Assembly (NCBI GenBank): GCA_021325595.1
Contig: JAJPGX010000034.1
Span: forward strand, 47,850 to 111,849
Length of the DNA stretch: 64,000 nucleotides
Reading direction: 5' to 3'
Source: Nitrososphaerota archaeon
GTDB lineage: Archaea; Thermoproteota; Nitrososphaeria; Nitrososphaerales; Nitrosopumilaceae
Within the stretch, counting starts at the first letter, position 1. The number at the start of each line of letters is the position of its first letter. A program made the position numbers and the translations under genes. Below, one piece after another: positions 34,671-44,034 of the stretch. Under the pieces are notes generated by a model, which was given only the letters and a program-made list of their open reading frames with translations, was not told the origin of the DNA and did no database searches.

Positions 34671-35042
34671 TTATGATTTTGTTATATCTGCAATTTTTTT
34701 CTTAGTCATATTAACAAAATCACTAATGTCAACAGATTTGTCACCCTCATCAAATAGAGTTTTCATTTTTTGAAACGCATCTAATAGTATGGAATAAGAT
34801 TCAGGAAAAACACCTTTTTTGTTTATGTGTTTTAAAATGAGATCTACTATATTGGCCAAACTTCCCAAGCTATCATAATCCATCATGGGCGCTAGACCCT
34901 TTATCTTATGAACATGTGATTCCATGTCCGTGGCATTCTCTTGAATGTGCTTGTCTGAGAAACATTTTGTAAAAATGTTCTCGATTTCTGATAATTCATA
35001 TCTTATTTCTCTACGTGCTGCCTTTAGAAACTCATCAGACAT
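34671..35042 (-). CDS. HPt phosphotransfer domain protein
   Basis: A 123-residue all-helical protein. The sequence ESHVHKIKGLAPMMDYDSLG near 41-60 fits the histidine phosphotransfer motif H-K-x-K-G, with phospho-accepting His around residue 45. It resembles the P1 domain of CheA but is free-standing. Located 34 bp upstream of the CheY-like gene on the same strand and divergent from the histidine kinase, so it is probably the relay between them. Confidence 0.85.
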   Translation of the reverse strand: MSDEFLKAARREIRYELSEIENIFTKCFSDKHIQENATDMESHVHKIKGLAPMMDYDSLGSLANIVDLILKHINKKGVFPESYSILLDAFQKMKTLFDEGDKSVDISDFVNMTKKKIADITKS

Positions 35043-35106
35043 TTGACAAATTAACAGATAACTTTTATACTAACCTTTTTAGGCATAGGCAGGACCAGTT
35101 ATTAAA

Positions 35107-36981
35107 GTGAAAATCGTTCTAAAAACATATCTTATGCTGGCCGTAATAATTGGAGTTTCTGCTGCCAATTTGTATCTTCTTGTATCTACATCAGAAGAAA
35201 ATCAATCTGTCCTGCATTCTATAAGTGATGCAAATGAGCTAAAAGTTATAACTGAAAGAATAGCTGGAACAGCTAATTCTATTGCAAGTGGAAATGAAAA
35301 TGATAGGGCTACACTTGCTACCGAGATTTCTGACTTTGAGATAACCTATGCTATTTTGGGAAGTGGAGGAAATCACAACGGCCTGAACATAATGGCAGTC
35401 CCAGACCAGTTACGGCCATCTTATGACGATGTCGGAGAAAAATGGAAAACTTACAAAAGTGATGCCGAATTGATAAAACAAGAGACCGTATTCAATCCCC
35501 AAGTTAAAGATGCAATAACTTACATTTTGGGTAAAAACGGTGATCTGATTTCACTTTCAAACGGTGTACTCAATGAATTAACTCCTCTTGACAGAAATTA
35601 CAACAGACATAAAGAGATTGCAACTGAAATGGTTTCTCTAGCAAAAGACATTGGAGAGAAAACCTTGCTATTTTCAATTGGTGAGGGAGGCAACGTAACA
35701 GCCTCAATAAAACGTGATAGGGTGATCTTTACTGCTGATCTGCAAAAACTAGAAGGAATTCCATTAACTAACGATGAATTAAATCTATATGGAATCCAAC
35801 AAGAAACTTTGCAACCAATTCCAAGGGAAAATTCTGATCTACTACGACAGTTAGATCCCTTGTGGGAGGCAGTTGGCTCCAAATTACAATTTATAGAAAC
35901 AAATACACTATTTTCTAAGGCGTTTGGCACCTCATTGACAAATCTAAATAACCAAAGAGGAATGCTGCTTGATTCTACAACAAACTTTGTTAATCAATGG
36001 AACAACGAGGTTGATGCTGTACTACACGATAAAGTTGTTACAATTCAAGTACTAATCATAGTTGATATTGTCATATTTGCAATTGTAATCACCACTATTC
36101 GAAAATCACTGGGGCCTCTAGAATTGCTTACAAAAGCAATTTCAAGAATCAAAGAAGGGTTCTATGGTGAAAGAATATCATATTCAGCTAATGATGAAGT
36201 TGGAGAACTGGCATCTACAATTAATTCAATGTCTGCAACAATTCAACAAAAAGAAAGCGAGGCAAAAAAAATAGAAGTAGCAAAGGACGAATTTCTTGCC
36301 ATGGTTACACATGAACTAAAAACGCCATTGGTTCCTATACAGGGATACGCCGATATACTGTTAGGAGAACATATCGGTTCATTAAATAAGAATCAAAAAG
36401 AAAGATTAGAAATTATTCGCTCTAGTGCCAAAACATTACTACAATTAATTTCTGATTTGCTTGACGCACAAAAGTTAGAACTAGGACAACTTAAAATTAA
36501 AAAATCAAATCAAAATTTGAAACAAACCGTAGAAAAAACCATCCTATCTATGGAACCACAAGCGTTATCTGATAAAATATCTCTAACACACAATATCCAA
36601 CATGATATCTATGCGTTATATGATGAGGATAGAATTCAACAAGTACTTACAAATCTAATAAAAAACAGCATAAGAGCAGTGTCTCCAAAGACCGGTAAGA
36701 TCGAAATATCATTAGAAGAAAAACCCGACGAAGTAATAATATCAGTAAAAGATAACGGAAAAGGAGTACCAAAAAATGCGATAAATGACCTGTTCAAAAA
36801 ATTCTATCAAGTTGACACATCCAGTACAAGGGAAAAAGGCGGAAGCGGTTTAGGTTTATCAATTTGTAAGGGTATTGTCGAAACGCATGGTGGTAAAATC
36901 TGGGCTACAAGTGAACCATCAAAAGGATCGATTTTCTCGTTTACCATTCCAAAGAATGAAGTTACAAAGAGTCCAATATAA
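35107..36981 (+). CDS. Membrane sensor histidine kinase
   Basis: A 624-residue kinase starting at GTG. Membrane helix 1 (about 7-26), an extracellular helical sensor of about 290 residues, membrane helix 2 (about 313-333), HAMP (about 335-385), a HisKA domain with FLAMVTHELKTPLVPIQGYA near 397-416, and a HATPase with N-box LTNLIKNSIRAV, DNGKGVPKN and GGSGLGLSICKGIVETHGG near 578-596. The sensor has no recognised ligand domain. The divergent HPt and CheY genes upstream should be its partners. Confidence 0.92.
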   Translation: MKIVLKTYLMLAVIIGVSAANLYLLVSTSEENQSVLHSISDANELKVITERIAGTANSIASGNENDRATLATEISDFEITYAILGSGGNHNGLNIMAVPDQLRPSYDDVGEKWKTYKSDAELIKQETVFNPQVKDAITYILGKNGDLISLSNGVLNELTPLDRNYNRHKEIATEMVSLAKDIGEKTLLFSIGEGGNVTASIKRDRVIFTADLQKLEGIPLTNDELNLYGIQQETLQPIPRENSDLLRQLDPLWEAVGSKLQFIETNTLFSKAFGTSLTNLNNQRGMLLDSTTNFVNQWNNEVDAVLHDKVVTIQVLIIVDIVIFAIVITTIRKSLGPLELLTKAISRIKEGFYGERISYSANDEVGELASTINSMSATIQQKESEAKKIEVAKDEFLAMVTHELKTPLVPIQGYADILLGEHIGSLNKNQKERLEIIRSSAKTLLQLISDLLDAQKLELGQLKIKKSNQNLKQTVEKTILSMEPQALSDKISLTHNIQHDIYALYDEDRIQQVLTNLIKNSIRAVSPKTGKIEISLEEKPDEVIISVKDNGKGVPKNAINDLFKKFYQVDTSSTREKGGSGLGLSICKGIVETHGGKIWATSEPSKGSIFSFTIPKNEVTKSPI

Positions 36982-37013
36982 AACAAAAATGTCTGACTGT
37001 AGTTGATGTATTC

Positions 37014-38426
37014 ATGGAAGATTGTGCTGGTAAAGTAATTCAATTTGCACTTGATAATGGTGCACAGTACTGTGATGTAAGAGAGGAATCTGTTTGTAGA
37101 AATGGATTTTTAATAGAAAATGGTGAAATACAACATAGCATCTCTGAAAGCGATAAGGGCATTGGAATAAGAATACTTGCAGACGGAGCGTGGGGATTCT
37201 GTTCTATGTCTGAACCTATTTCGATAGATGATTTGCGCGCCAAAGTTATTCGGTCTGTAAAGACGGCGCTTTACTTTTCAACTTTTAAAAAACAAAAGGT
37301 AAATCTTGCTGAAACTCGTTCTTTCAAAGAAAATGTGATTCTTCCAACTCACAAAGAACCACACATTGATGAAATGATACAATTGGGAATGGAATGTGAT
37401 AAAATAATTCGAGAGAAAAAAAGAATAAAAAAATCAGCGGTTGCAATTTATCATGATTATCTCATAAAACATTTCACAAATAGTGACGGTTCACAAATAT
37501 CACAAAGTTTCAATGATGTAATTGCAACAATTTCTGCAACTGCATATGAATCTGGACTTGCAGAATCAGTTAGCACTACTGAGGGAGGTCGAGGTGGTAT
37601 GGAGATGATTACCGAAAAAAATAATTTGATACATGCATCAAAGAGAATTTCTGAAAAGGCAGATTTGTTACTTGATGCAAAAACTGCAAAGGAAGAAAAA
37701 ACAAAAATAGTAATGAATCCTGATTTTGTAGCGCTACTAACTCATGAGATACTGGGACATCCATCAGAAGCAGATAGGGTGCTTGGTAAGGAAATGGCAT
37801 GGGCTGGAGGTGCCTGGTGGGCTGGAAAGTTGGGAACAAAAATAGGTTCTACAGAATTAAATGTAATTGATGATCCAACAATTTCTTCCAGTCTTGGATG
37901 GTACAAATATGATGATGAAGGAATCGTATCCAATAAAAAAACACTGATACAAGATGGATTCTTGTCCGCTCATATGCATAGCAGGGAAACAGCTGCACAG
38001 TTTACCACCGAACCAAATTCATCTATGCGTGCTACGAACTATTCATTTATGCCATTAATCAGGATGGCCTGTACTTGTATTACATCTGGGGATTGGAATC
38101 CAGATGAGATGATTAGGGATGTAAAGGACGGATATCTTATCTGTGACATGAAGGTGCCGTCTATTGATATGATGAGATATAACTGGAATATATCATGTCA
38201 GTATGCTTATAAAATAAAAAATGGAGAGACAATGGAATTGCTCCGAGATGTTATTGTAACTGGCGTTTCTCCAGAATTTTTTAATTCAATAGATGCAAGA
38301 GGAAATGATTTTACTGTAAGACCAATAACAAATTGTGGAAAAGGTGATCCGATGCAGATTATGAGAATGGGTAATGGTGGCCCACATATGCGCGCTGAAG
38401 CCACTGTAAAAAGCGTGAATTTGTGA
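37014..38426 (+). CDS. tldD: TldD-family metalloprotease
   Basis: A 470-residue protein of the TldD/PmbA family. The zinc site is LLTHEILGHPSEAD near 241-254 (H-E-x-x-x-H), with a later Cys-containing segment MACTCITSGDW near 350-360. Full-length family member. TldD usually works with a catalytically silent PmbA/TldE partner, which is not in the window. The stop overlaps the uracil-DNA glycosylase start by four bases (atga), so these are translated together. ATG start in an AT-rich leader. Confidence 0.9.
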   Translation: MEDCAGKVIQFALDNGAQYCDVREESVCRNGFLIENGEIQHSISESDKGIGIRILADGAWGFCSMSEPISIDDLRAKVIRSVKTALYFSTFKKQKVNLAETRSFKENVILPTHKEPHIDEMIQLGMECDKIIREKKRIKKSAVAIYHDYLIKHFTNSDGSQISQSFNDVIATISATAYESGLAESVSTTEGGRGGMEMITEKNNLIHASKRISEKADLLLDAKTAKEEKTKIVMNPDFVALLTHEILGHPSEADRVLGKEMAWAGGAWWAGKLGTKIGSTELNVIDDPTISSSLGWYKYDDEGIVSNKKTLIQDGFLSAHMHSRETAAQFTTEPNSSMRATNYSFMPLIRMACTCITSGDWNPDEMIRDVKDGYLICDMKVPSIDMMRYNWNISCQYAYKIKNGETMELLRDVIVTGVSPEFFNSIDARGNDFTVRPITNCGKGDPMQIMRMGNGGPHMRAEATVKSVNL

Positions 38427-38980
38427 TGAATGACCTTTCAAATCTTAGTTTAGAAGTTACAGCATGCCACAAATGTAATTTGTCATCTACTAGAAAAAAA
38501 GCAGTACCTGGCATGGGTCCATTTGACTCTGAAGTGATTTTTGTTGGAGAGGCACCTGGAAGAACTGAGGATGAGGAAGGAAAACCATTTGTGGGAACTG
38601 CAGGCAAAATACTCTCAGAAGCACTAGAGTTTGCAGGACTGGATAGATCATCGGTCTATATCACAAATGTAGTAAAATGTAGGCCTCCTAATAACAGACG
38701 ACCTTCAAAAGAGGAAAAAGAGTCATGCAGTAATTATCTAAAAAAAGAATTTGAGATAATTAAACCTAAGATAATTTGTATTCTGGGCAATACTGCTTAT
38801 GGATCTCTGCTAGATGGAAATGAAATAACAAAGAATCGCGGTAAAATGATAAAACGTGGAGATCAGTGGTATTTTATAACTATACATCCAGCAGCTGTAA
38901 TCTACAATCCTGAACTAAAACAAGTTCTAAAAGACGATCTAAAGGTTCTTGCGCAGAAACTAGAATCCAAAATATCATAG
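38423..38980 (+). CDS. udg: Family 4 uracil-DNA glycosylase
   Basis: A 185-residue iron-sulfur uracil-DNA glycosylase that removes uracil left by cytosine deamination. Motif A GEAPGRTEDEEGKPFVG near 39-55 and motif B TIHPAAVI near 152-159 define family 4. Cluster ligands are CHKCN near 14-17 and CRPPNN plus CSNYL near 86 and 102. It overlaps tldD by four bases and precedes a second DNA glycosylase by seven bases, making a base-excision-repair operon. Confidence 0.92.
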   Translation: MMNDLSNLSLEVTACHKCNLSSTRKKAVPGMGPFDSEVIFVGEAPGRTEDEEGKPFVGTAGKILSEALEFAGLDRSSVYITNVVKCRPPNNRRPSKEEKESCSNYLKKEFEIIKPKIICILGNTAYGSLLDGNEITKNRGKMIKRGDQWYFITIHPAAVIYNPELKQVLKDDLKVLAQKLESKIS

Positions 38981-38987
38981 ATCTGAT

Positions 38988-39554
38988 ATGAAAATCATGC
39001 CTAGGAGTTTTTACGCGCGAGATACTGTTACGGTTGCAAGAGATCTCCTTGGTAAGATATTGGTACGAGAGATTGATGGCAAAATTGTGTCTGGCATGAT
39101 TGTTGAAACAGAGGCTTACAAATACAAAGAAGATCCTGCAAGTCATGCGTTTGGGGGGAAGACTGATAGAAACAGGGCAATGTTTGAAAAGGTCGGAAGT
39201 GCCTATGTCTATTTTACATATGGCATGCATTATTGTGTAAATGCCGTTGCCAGAGATTTTAGTGCAGAATCTGGGGCTGTACTAATAAGATCACTTGTAC
39301 CAAATGAAGGGATTGAATTTATGATGAAACAGAGAAAAACAAATCAAATTTCAAATCTGACAAACGGCCCTGCAAAACTTACTCAGGCATTGAAAATAAC
39401 AAAGGAACAATATGGTACAGATCTGACAAAGAAATCTCAACTATACATTATTGAAACGCAAAAAACAGATGATTTTACTATCGCATCAAGACCTAGAATT
39501 GGAATAAAAAAAGCAACAGACAAACTATGGAACTTTAGGATTTTTGTTTCTTGA
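38988..39554 (+). CDS. 3-methyladenine DNA glycosylase (AAG/MPG type)
   Basis: A 188-residue glycosylase that removes alkylated purines. MPG-fold features: FYARDTVTVARDLLGKIL at 7-24, the catalytic Glu in GMIVETEAY near 37-45, NRAMFEKVGSAYVYFTYGMH near 63-82 and the aromatic base-stacking residues in it, then RSLVPNEGIE and LTNGPAKLTQAL. Size matches the family. ATG start seven bases after the uracil-DNA glycosylase, so the two repair enzymes are co-expressed. Confidence 0.9.
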   Translation: MKIMPRSFYARDTVTVARDLLGKILVREIDGKIVSGMIVETEAYKYKEDPASHAFGGKTDRNRAMFEKVGSAYVYFTYGMHYCVNAVARDFSAESGAVLIRSLVPNEGIEFMMKQRKTNQISNLTNGPAKLTQALKITKEQYGTDLTKKSQLYIIETQKTDDFTIASRPRIGIKKATDKLWNFRIFVS

Positions 39555-39555
39555 T

Positions 39556-40758
39556 TTAAGATGATGAACTAGGTCTTGATTCAAGGGTAGTACTAACATC
39601 CATGGATTTTCCTAGTCGGCTTATTGTTAGTGTTGTTTTATCCCCAACATTTTTCTGTTCATCTAGATATGCAATGATGTCATAGATTGTCTTTACAGGG
39701 TGGCCATCTATTGCAGTTATGATGTCGCCACCATGTGGAATGTTGTTCTGATCAAGTGTAGCGGCAATTATTCCTGCCTTGTCTGCAGGTCCTCCTTTTA
39801 CAACTTTCTCAATTATGACACCCTTGAAGTTTCTTGGAAGACCATTGGCAAGTGAAATATCTGGGTCCAGACTTCTTCCTGCTATCCCAAGATAAGGATG
39901 AGCATAACTTCCGTTCTTAATTAGTATGGGAGCTATCTTTGTTATGGAATTTACTGGTATTGCAAATCCTATTCCAGCAAAATCTCCAGTGTTTGTTGTA
40001 ATTGCAGTATTCATGCCAATTACTTTTCCATCCATATCAAGGAGAGGCCCACCAGAATTACCTGGATTGATTGCAGCGTCAACTTGAATCACATCTGGTA
40101 TGGAAAATCCCACGTTTTCATTGGGGAGTAATCTTCCTACCTGACTGATTATTCCACTGGTCATTGTATCGCTCAGACCAAAGGGATTGCCAATGGCAAT
40201 AACTTGCTGACCCACTTCAAGCCCAGAAGAATTTCCAAATGTTAGAGGGACTAGTTGTTCATCTGAAAAATTATCAATGATTTGAATTACAGCTATATCA
40301 TTATCTGGATCAGTTCCTACTACTTTGGCTGTGTATGTGTTACCGTCAACAAACGTAACATTGACAGTTTTTGAGCCTTCTACCACATGATTGTTTGTAA
40401 TTATTCTGCCTTCTTTGTCATATACAAAACCTGACCCCAATCTGGTTGATTGGCTTTCAAGAGGTTGTCCATTGATAATTATTCCATTATCTGTGGTGGA
40501 TACCTTACTTGTAATCTGTACTACTGAATTTTGAACTCGCTTAAAGATCTGGGTCAATATGATATCTTGGTTCCCTGTTCCTGGCTGACCTGAAATTCCT
40601 GGCGGACCTGGAGGTCCTGGCGGACCTGGTGGACCGGGAGGGCCTTGAACAGTCGCTTGTGATATGTCACTTAATACACGCCCATTAGTATATTGAATGA
40701 TTGTTGTAGCTGACAAAGCTATGATAATGCCAACTAGAACAACTTCGGTCTTCCTCAT
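39556..40758 (-). CDS. HtrA/DegP-type serine protease with collagen-like linker
   Basis: A 400-residue membrane-anchored protease acting outside the cytoplasm. One membrane helix (7-25) is followed by five or six Gly-Pro-Pro triplets ([14 protein letters not shown], about 38-58), then a trypsin-like domain with catalytic His in TNNHVVEG near 119, Asp in DNDIAVIQI near 150 and Ser in NPGNSGGPLLD near 237, and a single PDZ domain (about 290-385, HPYLGIAG, GGDIITAIDG). One PDZ is like DegS. The collagen-like linker is unusual for HtrA and may form a triple helix, fitting the trimeric state of HtrA proteases. Confidence 0.93.
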   Translation of the reverse strand: MRKTEVVLVGIIIALSATTIIQYTNGRVLSDISQATVQGPPGPPGPPGPPGPPGISGQPGTGNQDIILTQIFKRVQNSVVQITSKVSTTDNGIIINGQPLESQSTRLGSGFVYDKEGRIITNNHVVEGSKTVNVTFVDGNTYTAKVVGTDPDNDIAVIQIIDNFSDEQLVPLTFGNSSGLEVGQQVIAIGNPFGLSDTMTSGIISQVGRLLPNENVGFSIPDVIQVDAAINPGNSGGPLLDMDGKVIGMNTAITTNTGDFAGIGFAIPVNSITKIAPILIKNGSYAHPYLGIAGRSLDPDISLANGLPRNFKGVIIEKVVKGGPADKAGIIAATLDQNNIPHGGDIITAIDGHPVKTIYDIIAYLDEQKNVGDKTTLTISRLGKSMDVSTTLESRPSSSS

Positions 40759-40851
40759 GAAACACTTGGAATTAGTTCAATTCGAAATAATATTCTTTAC
40801 TGAGCTTTGTTAATCATTACCTAAATATACACACAAGATACTAGTTTCTCT

Positions 40852-41343
40852 GTGGTAAAAAAGCAGAAAAATAACACCAAGAGTAAATCTTTTCCAAAAG
40901 GCACCATAATTGGAATTGCAATAATTTCTGCAGCCGCGATTGGTGGAGGCGCATATTTGTGGACATCGGCAATACCTGTGAACAGCAACACACCAGTTTT
41001 TGCAGCTCCTTCTAATATTTACATTAAAGCTATTCATACTGATCAAGGATACGCATATGATGAACAATCTACAAGAACGGGAAAAAGGGCTCTATCTGGA
41101 GAAAATATTGATCCATCTATTCATGTTCCACAAGGAACATTGGTATCGTTACATGTAATAAACGAAGACAAAGATACCGGCTCTGATCAAGATCTAAACA
41201 TCGATGCATTTAATGTTCATACTAAACACTTGAAGTATTTTGAAGCACAAACAATAAACTTTCTTGCAGATAAGGTGGGCACTTTTCCATACTATTCTAC
41301 TATTCATCCTGAAATGAAAGGAAGCATAACGGTGGATCCATAA
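40852..41343 (+). CDS. Cupredoxin-like protein lacking the copper Cys
   Basis: A 163-residue exported protein: basic N-terminus, one membrane segment (about 18-37), then a cupredoxin-like beta sandwich. The C-terminal ligand region FPYYSTIHPEMKG (about 145-157) copies the usual YYCxIHPxM motif, but Ser stands in place of the copper-binding Cys. The earlier His is probably in FNVHTKHL near 123. It may bind no copper or use a different site. Thaumarchaea encode many cupredoxins for electron transfer. GTG start; divergent from the HtrA-type gene with 93 bp between. Confidence 0.7.
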   Translation: MVKKQKNNTKSKSFPKGTIIGIAIISAAAIGGGAYLWTSAIPVNSNTPVFAAPSNIYIKAIHTDQGYAYDEQSTRTGKRALSGENIDPSIHVPQGTLVSLHVINEDKDTGSDQDLNIDAFNVHTKHLKYFEAQTINFLADKVGTFPYYSTIHPEMKGSITVDP

Positions 41344-41396
41344 ATGAATCATAAGCAGGCAAAAACTTTGTTCTTCTGGATGGAGTGACAATCAAA

Positions 41397-41783
41397 ATGT
41401 CAGATGAAAACGAACATCAATTTTCTCGTACTGACCTGCTTGAGATGATGGATAGTTTCATCGAGAAGATTCTGGAAATAAGACGTTTACTTTTAGGTGT
41501 ATCTGTAACTGGATTAATACTTGCACCTATAGCAGTGGGGCTCTCAATCTTTCTGATTACTCATCCACGTTTCTTCATTGTACTTGAAAGAGAAGATGAG
41601 TTTGGTGTAGTTCTCGCTGTATTATTGAGCGTGATTATTTCTGTTTCAGTAGTATGGATGATAACTGGAATAAGGCAGCATCTTGCATTAAAATCTTGGA
41701 ACAAACAGTACCAAGAATACGTAGCCCAAAAAGACGAAATCAATAAAAAAATTGCTTCAGAATACGGCTTAGAACAGGATTAA
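41397..41783 (+). CDS. Two-helix membrane protein
   Basis: A 128-residue protein with a charged N-terminal helix (residues 10-30) and two membrane segments, about 36-58 (LLGVSVTGLILAPIAVGLSI) and 74-96, followed by a charged cytoplasmic-type tail. I chose ATG 41397 over GTG 41385 because ggagtga lies seven bases before it, a fair ribosome-binding site. Function unknown. Its last four bases overlap the convergent winged-helix gene. Confidence 0.65.
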   Translation: MSDENEHQFSRTDLLEMMDSFIEKILEIRRLLLGVSVTGLILAPIAVGLSIFLITHPRFFIVLEREDEFGVVLAVLLSVIISVSVVWMITGIRQHLALKSWNKQYQEYVAQKDEINKKIASEYGLEQD

Positions 41784-42094
41784 GAAGTTACTTCTTTGGA
41801 AACGTTCTTTTTTCGTGGAAAGAGTTTTTCGTAAGGTTCTAAAATAGTTCTACAAAATTCCATTCCTTTTGGGGTTGGTTTGTAAATAGTAATAATTCTT
41901 TTTCCAAGCGGCTTTTCACCACTTGTGATTAGATTGTTTTTCTCCAGCTCGTCAAGAATTGGTTTATGTTTTTTCAAATTTAGTCCACAAAAGCTAACTA
42001 ACGCTGTCTGATTCAATTCTCCATATTGAGCCAACATCAATATTATATCCTTTATTATGTAAATTCGATCACGATAGGAACTGGGGCCTAGCAT
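41780..42094 (-). CDS. Winged-helix transcriptional regulator
   Basis: A 104-residue protein of the small winged-helix type common in thaumarchaea. Helices IYIIKDIILMLAQYGEL near 11-27 and NQTALVSFCGLNLKKHKPIL near 28-47, the recognition-like helix and wing ELEKNNLITSGEKPLGKRII, and a terminal TPKGMEFC. It could control neighbouring genes, but no target is evident. Four-base overlap with the convergent membrane protein. Confidence 0.75.
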   Translation of the reverse strand: MLGPSSYRDRIYIIKDIILMLAQYGELNQTALVSFCGLNLKKHKPILDELEKNNLITSGEKPLGKRIITIYKPTPKGMEFCRTILEPYEKLFPRKKNVSKEVTS

Positions 42095-42165
42095 CTATAC
42101 CTGCTCTGTTGTGATGTCAATATATCCATATGTCTAAATTTATTGGACATGGTGTGTTGATAAGA

Positions 42166-43608
42166 CTAGTATCCCCTTGCAAATATGGCATCTGTTTTAC
42201 TCAGATTCTTGCAGATAAGACATGGTGCATTTGACCTCTTACCATCAAATGGTATTACTCTGATATCTGCCCCTGTTAATTCCTTTATTTTTTCTTCGCA
42301 TTTTGTGTCTCCACACCATGGTGAATGCAAGAACCCACCTTTTTCTATCTCAGATTTGAATTTCTCAAAATCTGTTACCTCTATGATTTTTTCAGTTAAA
42401 AATTGTTTTGCCCTTTCAAATAATCCCAGTTGTACTTCACCAAGTATGTCTAATATGCCCGTTTCTGTATTCTCAAATGACAAGTCCATTTTTTTCTGGT
42501 TATCTCGTCTTACAACAACCATCTTTCCTTTTGCCAAGTCCTTTGGTCCAATCTCAATGCGTACTGGAACTCCTTTCATTTCCCAATTGTTGAATTTGTA
42601 TCCAGGTGTGAACTCATCTCTTGAGTCAATATGTACTCGGAGATTTTTTTTCTGCAGAATTTCTTTTATTACATTGGATTTTCCTAAGACTGATTCCCTG
42701 TCTTGTGGGGAATAGTATATTGGAACTATGACTACTTGTATAGGAGCCACACGTGGAGGTAAAACTAGCCCTTTGTCATCGCCGTGGACCATTATCAATG
42801 CGCCTATTAATCTCCATGATACCCCCCATGAAGTTTGCCAGGCAAAAGTTTCTACATTTTGCTTATCAAGAAATTTTACATCAAATGGCTTGGAAAAGTT
42901 TTGTCCCAAAAAATGTGAGGTACCCATTTGCAGTGCCTTTCCGTCTGGCATAATGGCTTCTATTGTAGTGGTATATACTGCACCAACAAACTTTTCTTTC
43001 TCGCTTTTCTTCCCTTTGATTACAGGTATGGCTAGTTCTTCTTCGACAATCTTTCTGTATGTTTCAAGTATTGTGAACACTTCTTCTTCAGCTTCTTCTT
43101 TTGATGAATGAACTGTATGGCCTTCTTGCCAAAGAAATTCTGAGGTTCGTAAAAATGGTTTAGTGGCTTTTATTTCTGCTCTTAAAGCAGTATTCCAAAA
43201 ATTTATTTTCAATGGAAGGTCCCTCCAGCTTTTTATCCATTTTGAATACATGGAATAGGCAAGTGTTTCAGAGGTTGGCCTAAGTGCTAATCTATCGCCT
43301 ACCTCCGTATCTCCTGAATGAGTGACCCAAAAAACTTCTGGTGTAAAACCTGCGAAATGATCTGATTCTTTACTAAGTAATGACTGCGGAATAAGTACTG
43401 GCAAAAATCCATTCTCATGGCCTAATGATTTTAATTTCTCATCAAGTGAAGATTTTAGAGATTCCCATATTGAATAACCATATGGGCGTAAAACAATTAG
43501 TCCTTTGACAGGAGCATAGTCTGCAAGCTGTCCCTTCAATACAACCTGAGTATACCATTCGCTAAAATTCTCATCCTTCTTTACTGTTATTCCTATCTCT
43601 TTGCTCAT
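42166..43608 (-). CDS. proS: Prolyl-tRNA synthetase (archaeal type)
   Basis: A 480-residue class II aminoacyl-tRNA synthetase charging tRNA-Pro. Class II motif 2 region LRPTSETLAYSMYSKWI near 106-122 and FLRTSEFLWQEGHTVH near 152-167; motif 3 TSWGVSWRLIGALIMVHGDD near 259-278; the anticodon-binding domain begins near 285, and the archaeal/eukaryotic C-terminal zinc domain contains CGDTKC and CLICKN near 434 and 466. Length is normal for this type. ATG start; single-gene unit. Confidence 0.96.
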   Translation of the reverse strand: MSKEIGITVKKDENFSEWYTQVVLKGQLADYAPVKGLIVLRPYGYSIWESLKSSLDEKLKSLGHENGFLPVLIPQSLLSKESDHFAGFTPEVFWVTHSGDTEVGDRLALRPTSETLAYSMYSKWIKSWRDLPLKINFWNTALRAEIKATKPFLRTSEFLWQEGHTVHSSKEEAEEEVFTILETYRKIVEEELAIPVIKGKKSEKEKFVGAVYTTTIEAIMPDGKALQMGTSHFLGQNFSKPFDVKFLDKQNVETFAWQTSWGVSWRLIGALIMVHGDDKGLVLPPRVAPIQVVIVPIYYSPQDRESVLGKSNVIKEILQKKNLRVHIDSRDEFTPGYKFNNWEMKGVPVRIEIGPKDLAKGKMVVVRRDNQKKMDLSFENTETGILDILGEVQLGLFERAKQFLTEKIIEVTDFEKFKSEIEKGGFLHSPWCGDTKCEEKIKELTGADIRVIPFDGKRSNAPCLICKNLSKTDAIFARGY

Positions 43609-43649
43609 TTTACATTCATTTGATGTTAATGTTAATGAGCGTTCTGGTT

Positions 43650-43934
43650 TTAGAGAGAATCCCCTTTACAAAGTACTTTGCCAGATATTCTGCTTTGAAA
43701 GTTGGGGCACACAAAACATTGTATGAATGGAACTTCCTTTTTTAAAACTGGACAATCTACTGATTCCTCCTTCATTCGCTTGAGCATTTTTGGACTTACA
43801 CCTTTGAGTTTTAGTTTTCCTTTATCGTCCATCATGCCTGATGCTTTAAGCTCATTTTTTGTTTCATCAGATAACTTTAACGCAGTTGCAACTATCTTTA
43901 CTGACACTTCATATTTGTGAGGAAGCTCACTCAT
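43650..43934 (-). CDS. Hypothetical protein with Cys-rich C-terminus
   Basis: A 94-residue protein I do not recognise. The N-terminal 55 residues are helical and charged. The last 35 contain four Cys (DCPVLKKEV, QCFVCPNF and LCKGDS), which could hold a metal or a 4Fe-4S cluster. It is upstream of proS on the same strand, about 40 bp apart. Confidence 0.55.
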   Translation of the reverse strand: MSELPHKYEVSVKIVATALKLSDETKNELKASGMMDDKGKLKLKGVSPKMLKRMKEESVDCPVLKKEVPFIQCFVCPNFQSRISGKVLCKGDSL

Positions 43935-44034
43935 GTAACTGATCCTAGTAAACTTGAATATATTACTAATGGTTTAATCAAAAATGATCGCTTAAGATTA
44001 ATATAATCTGATTTAGGTCTGAAAACAGAAACTG

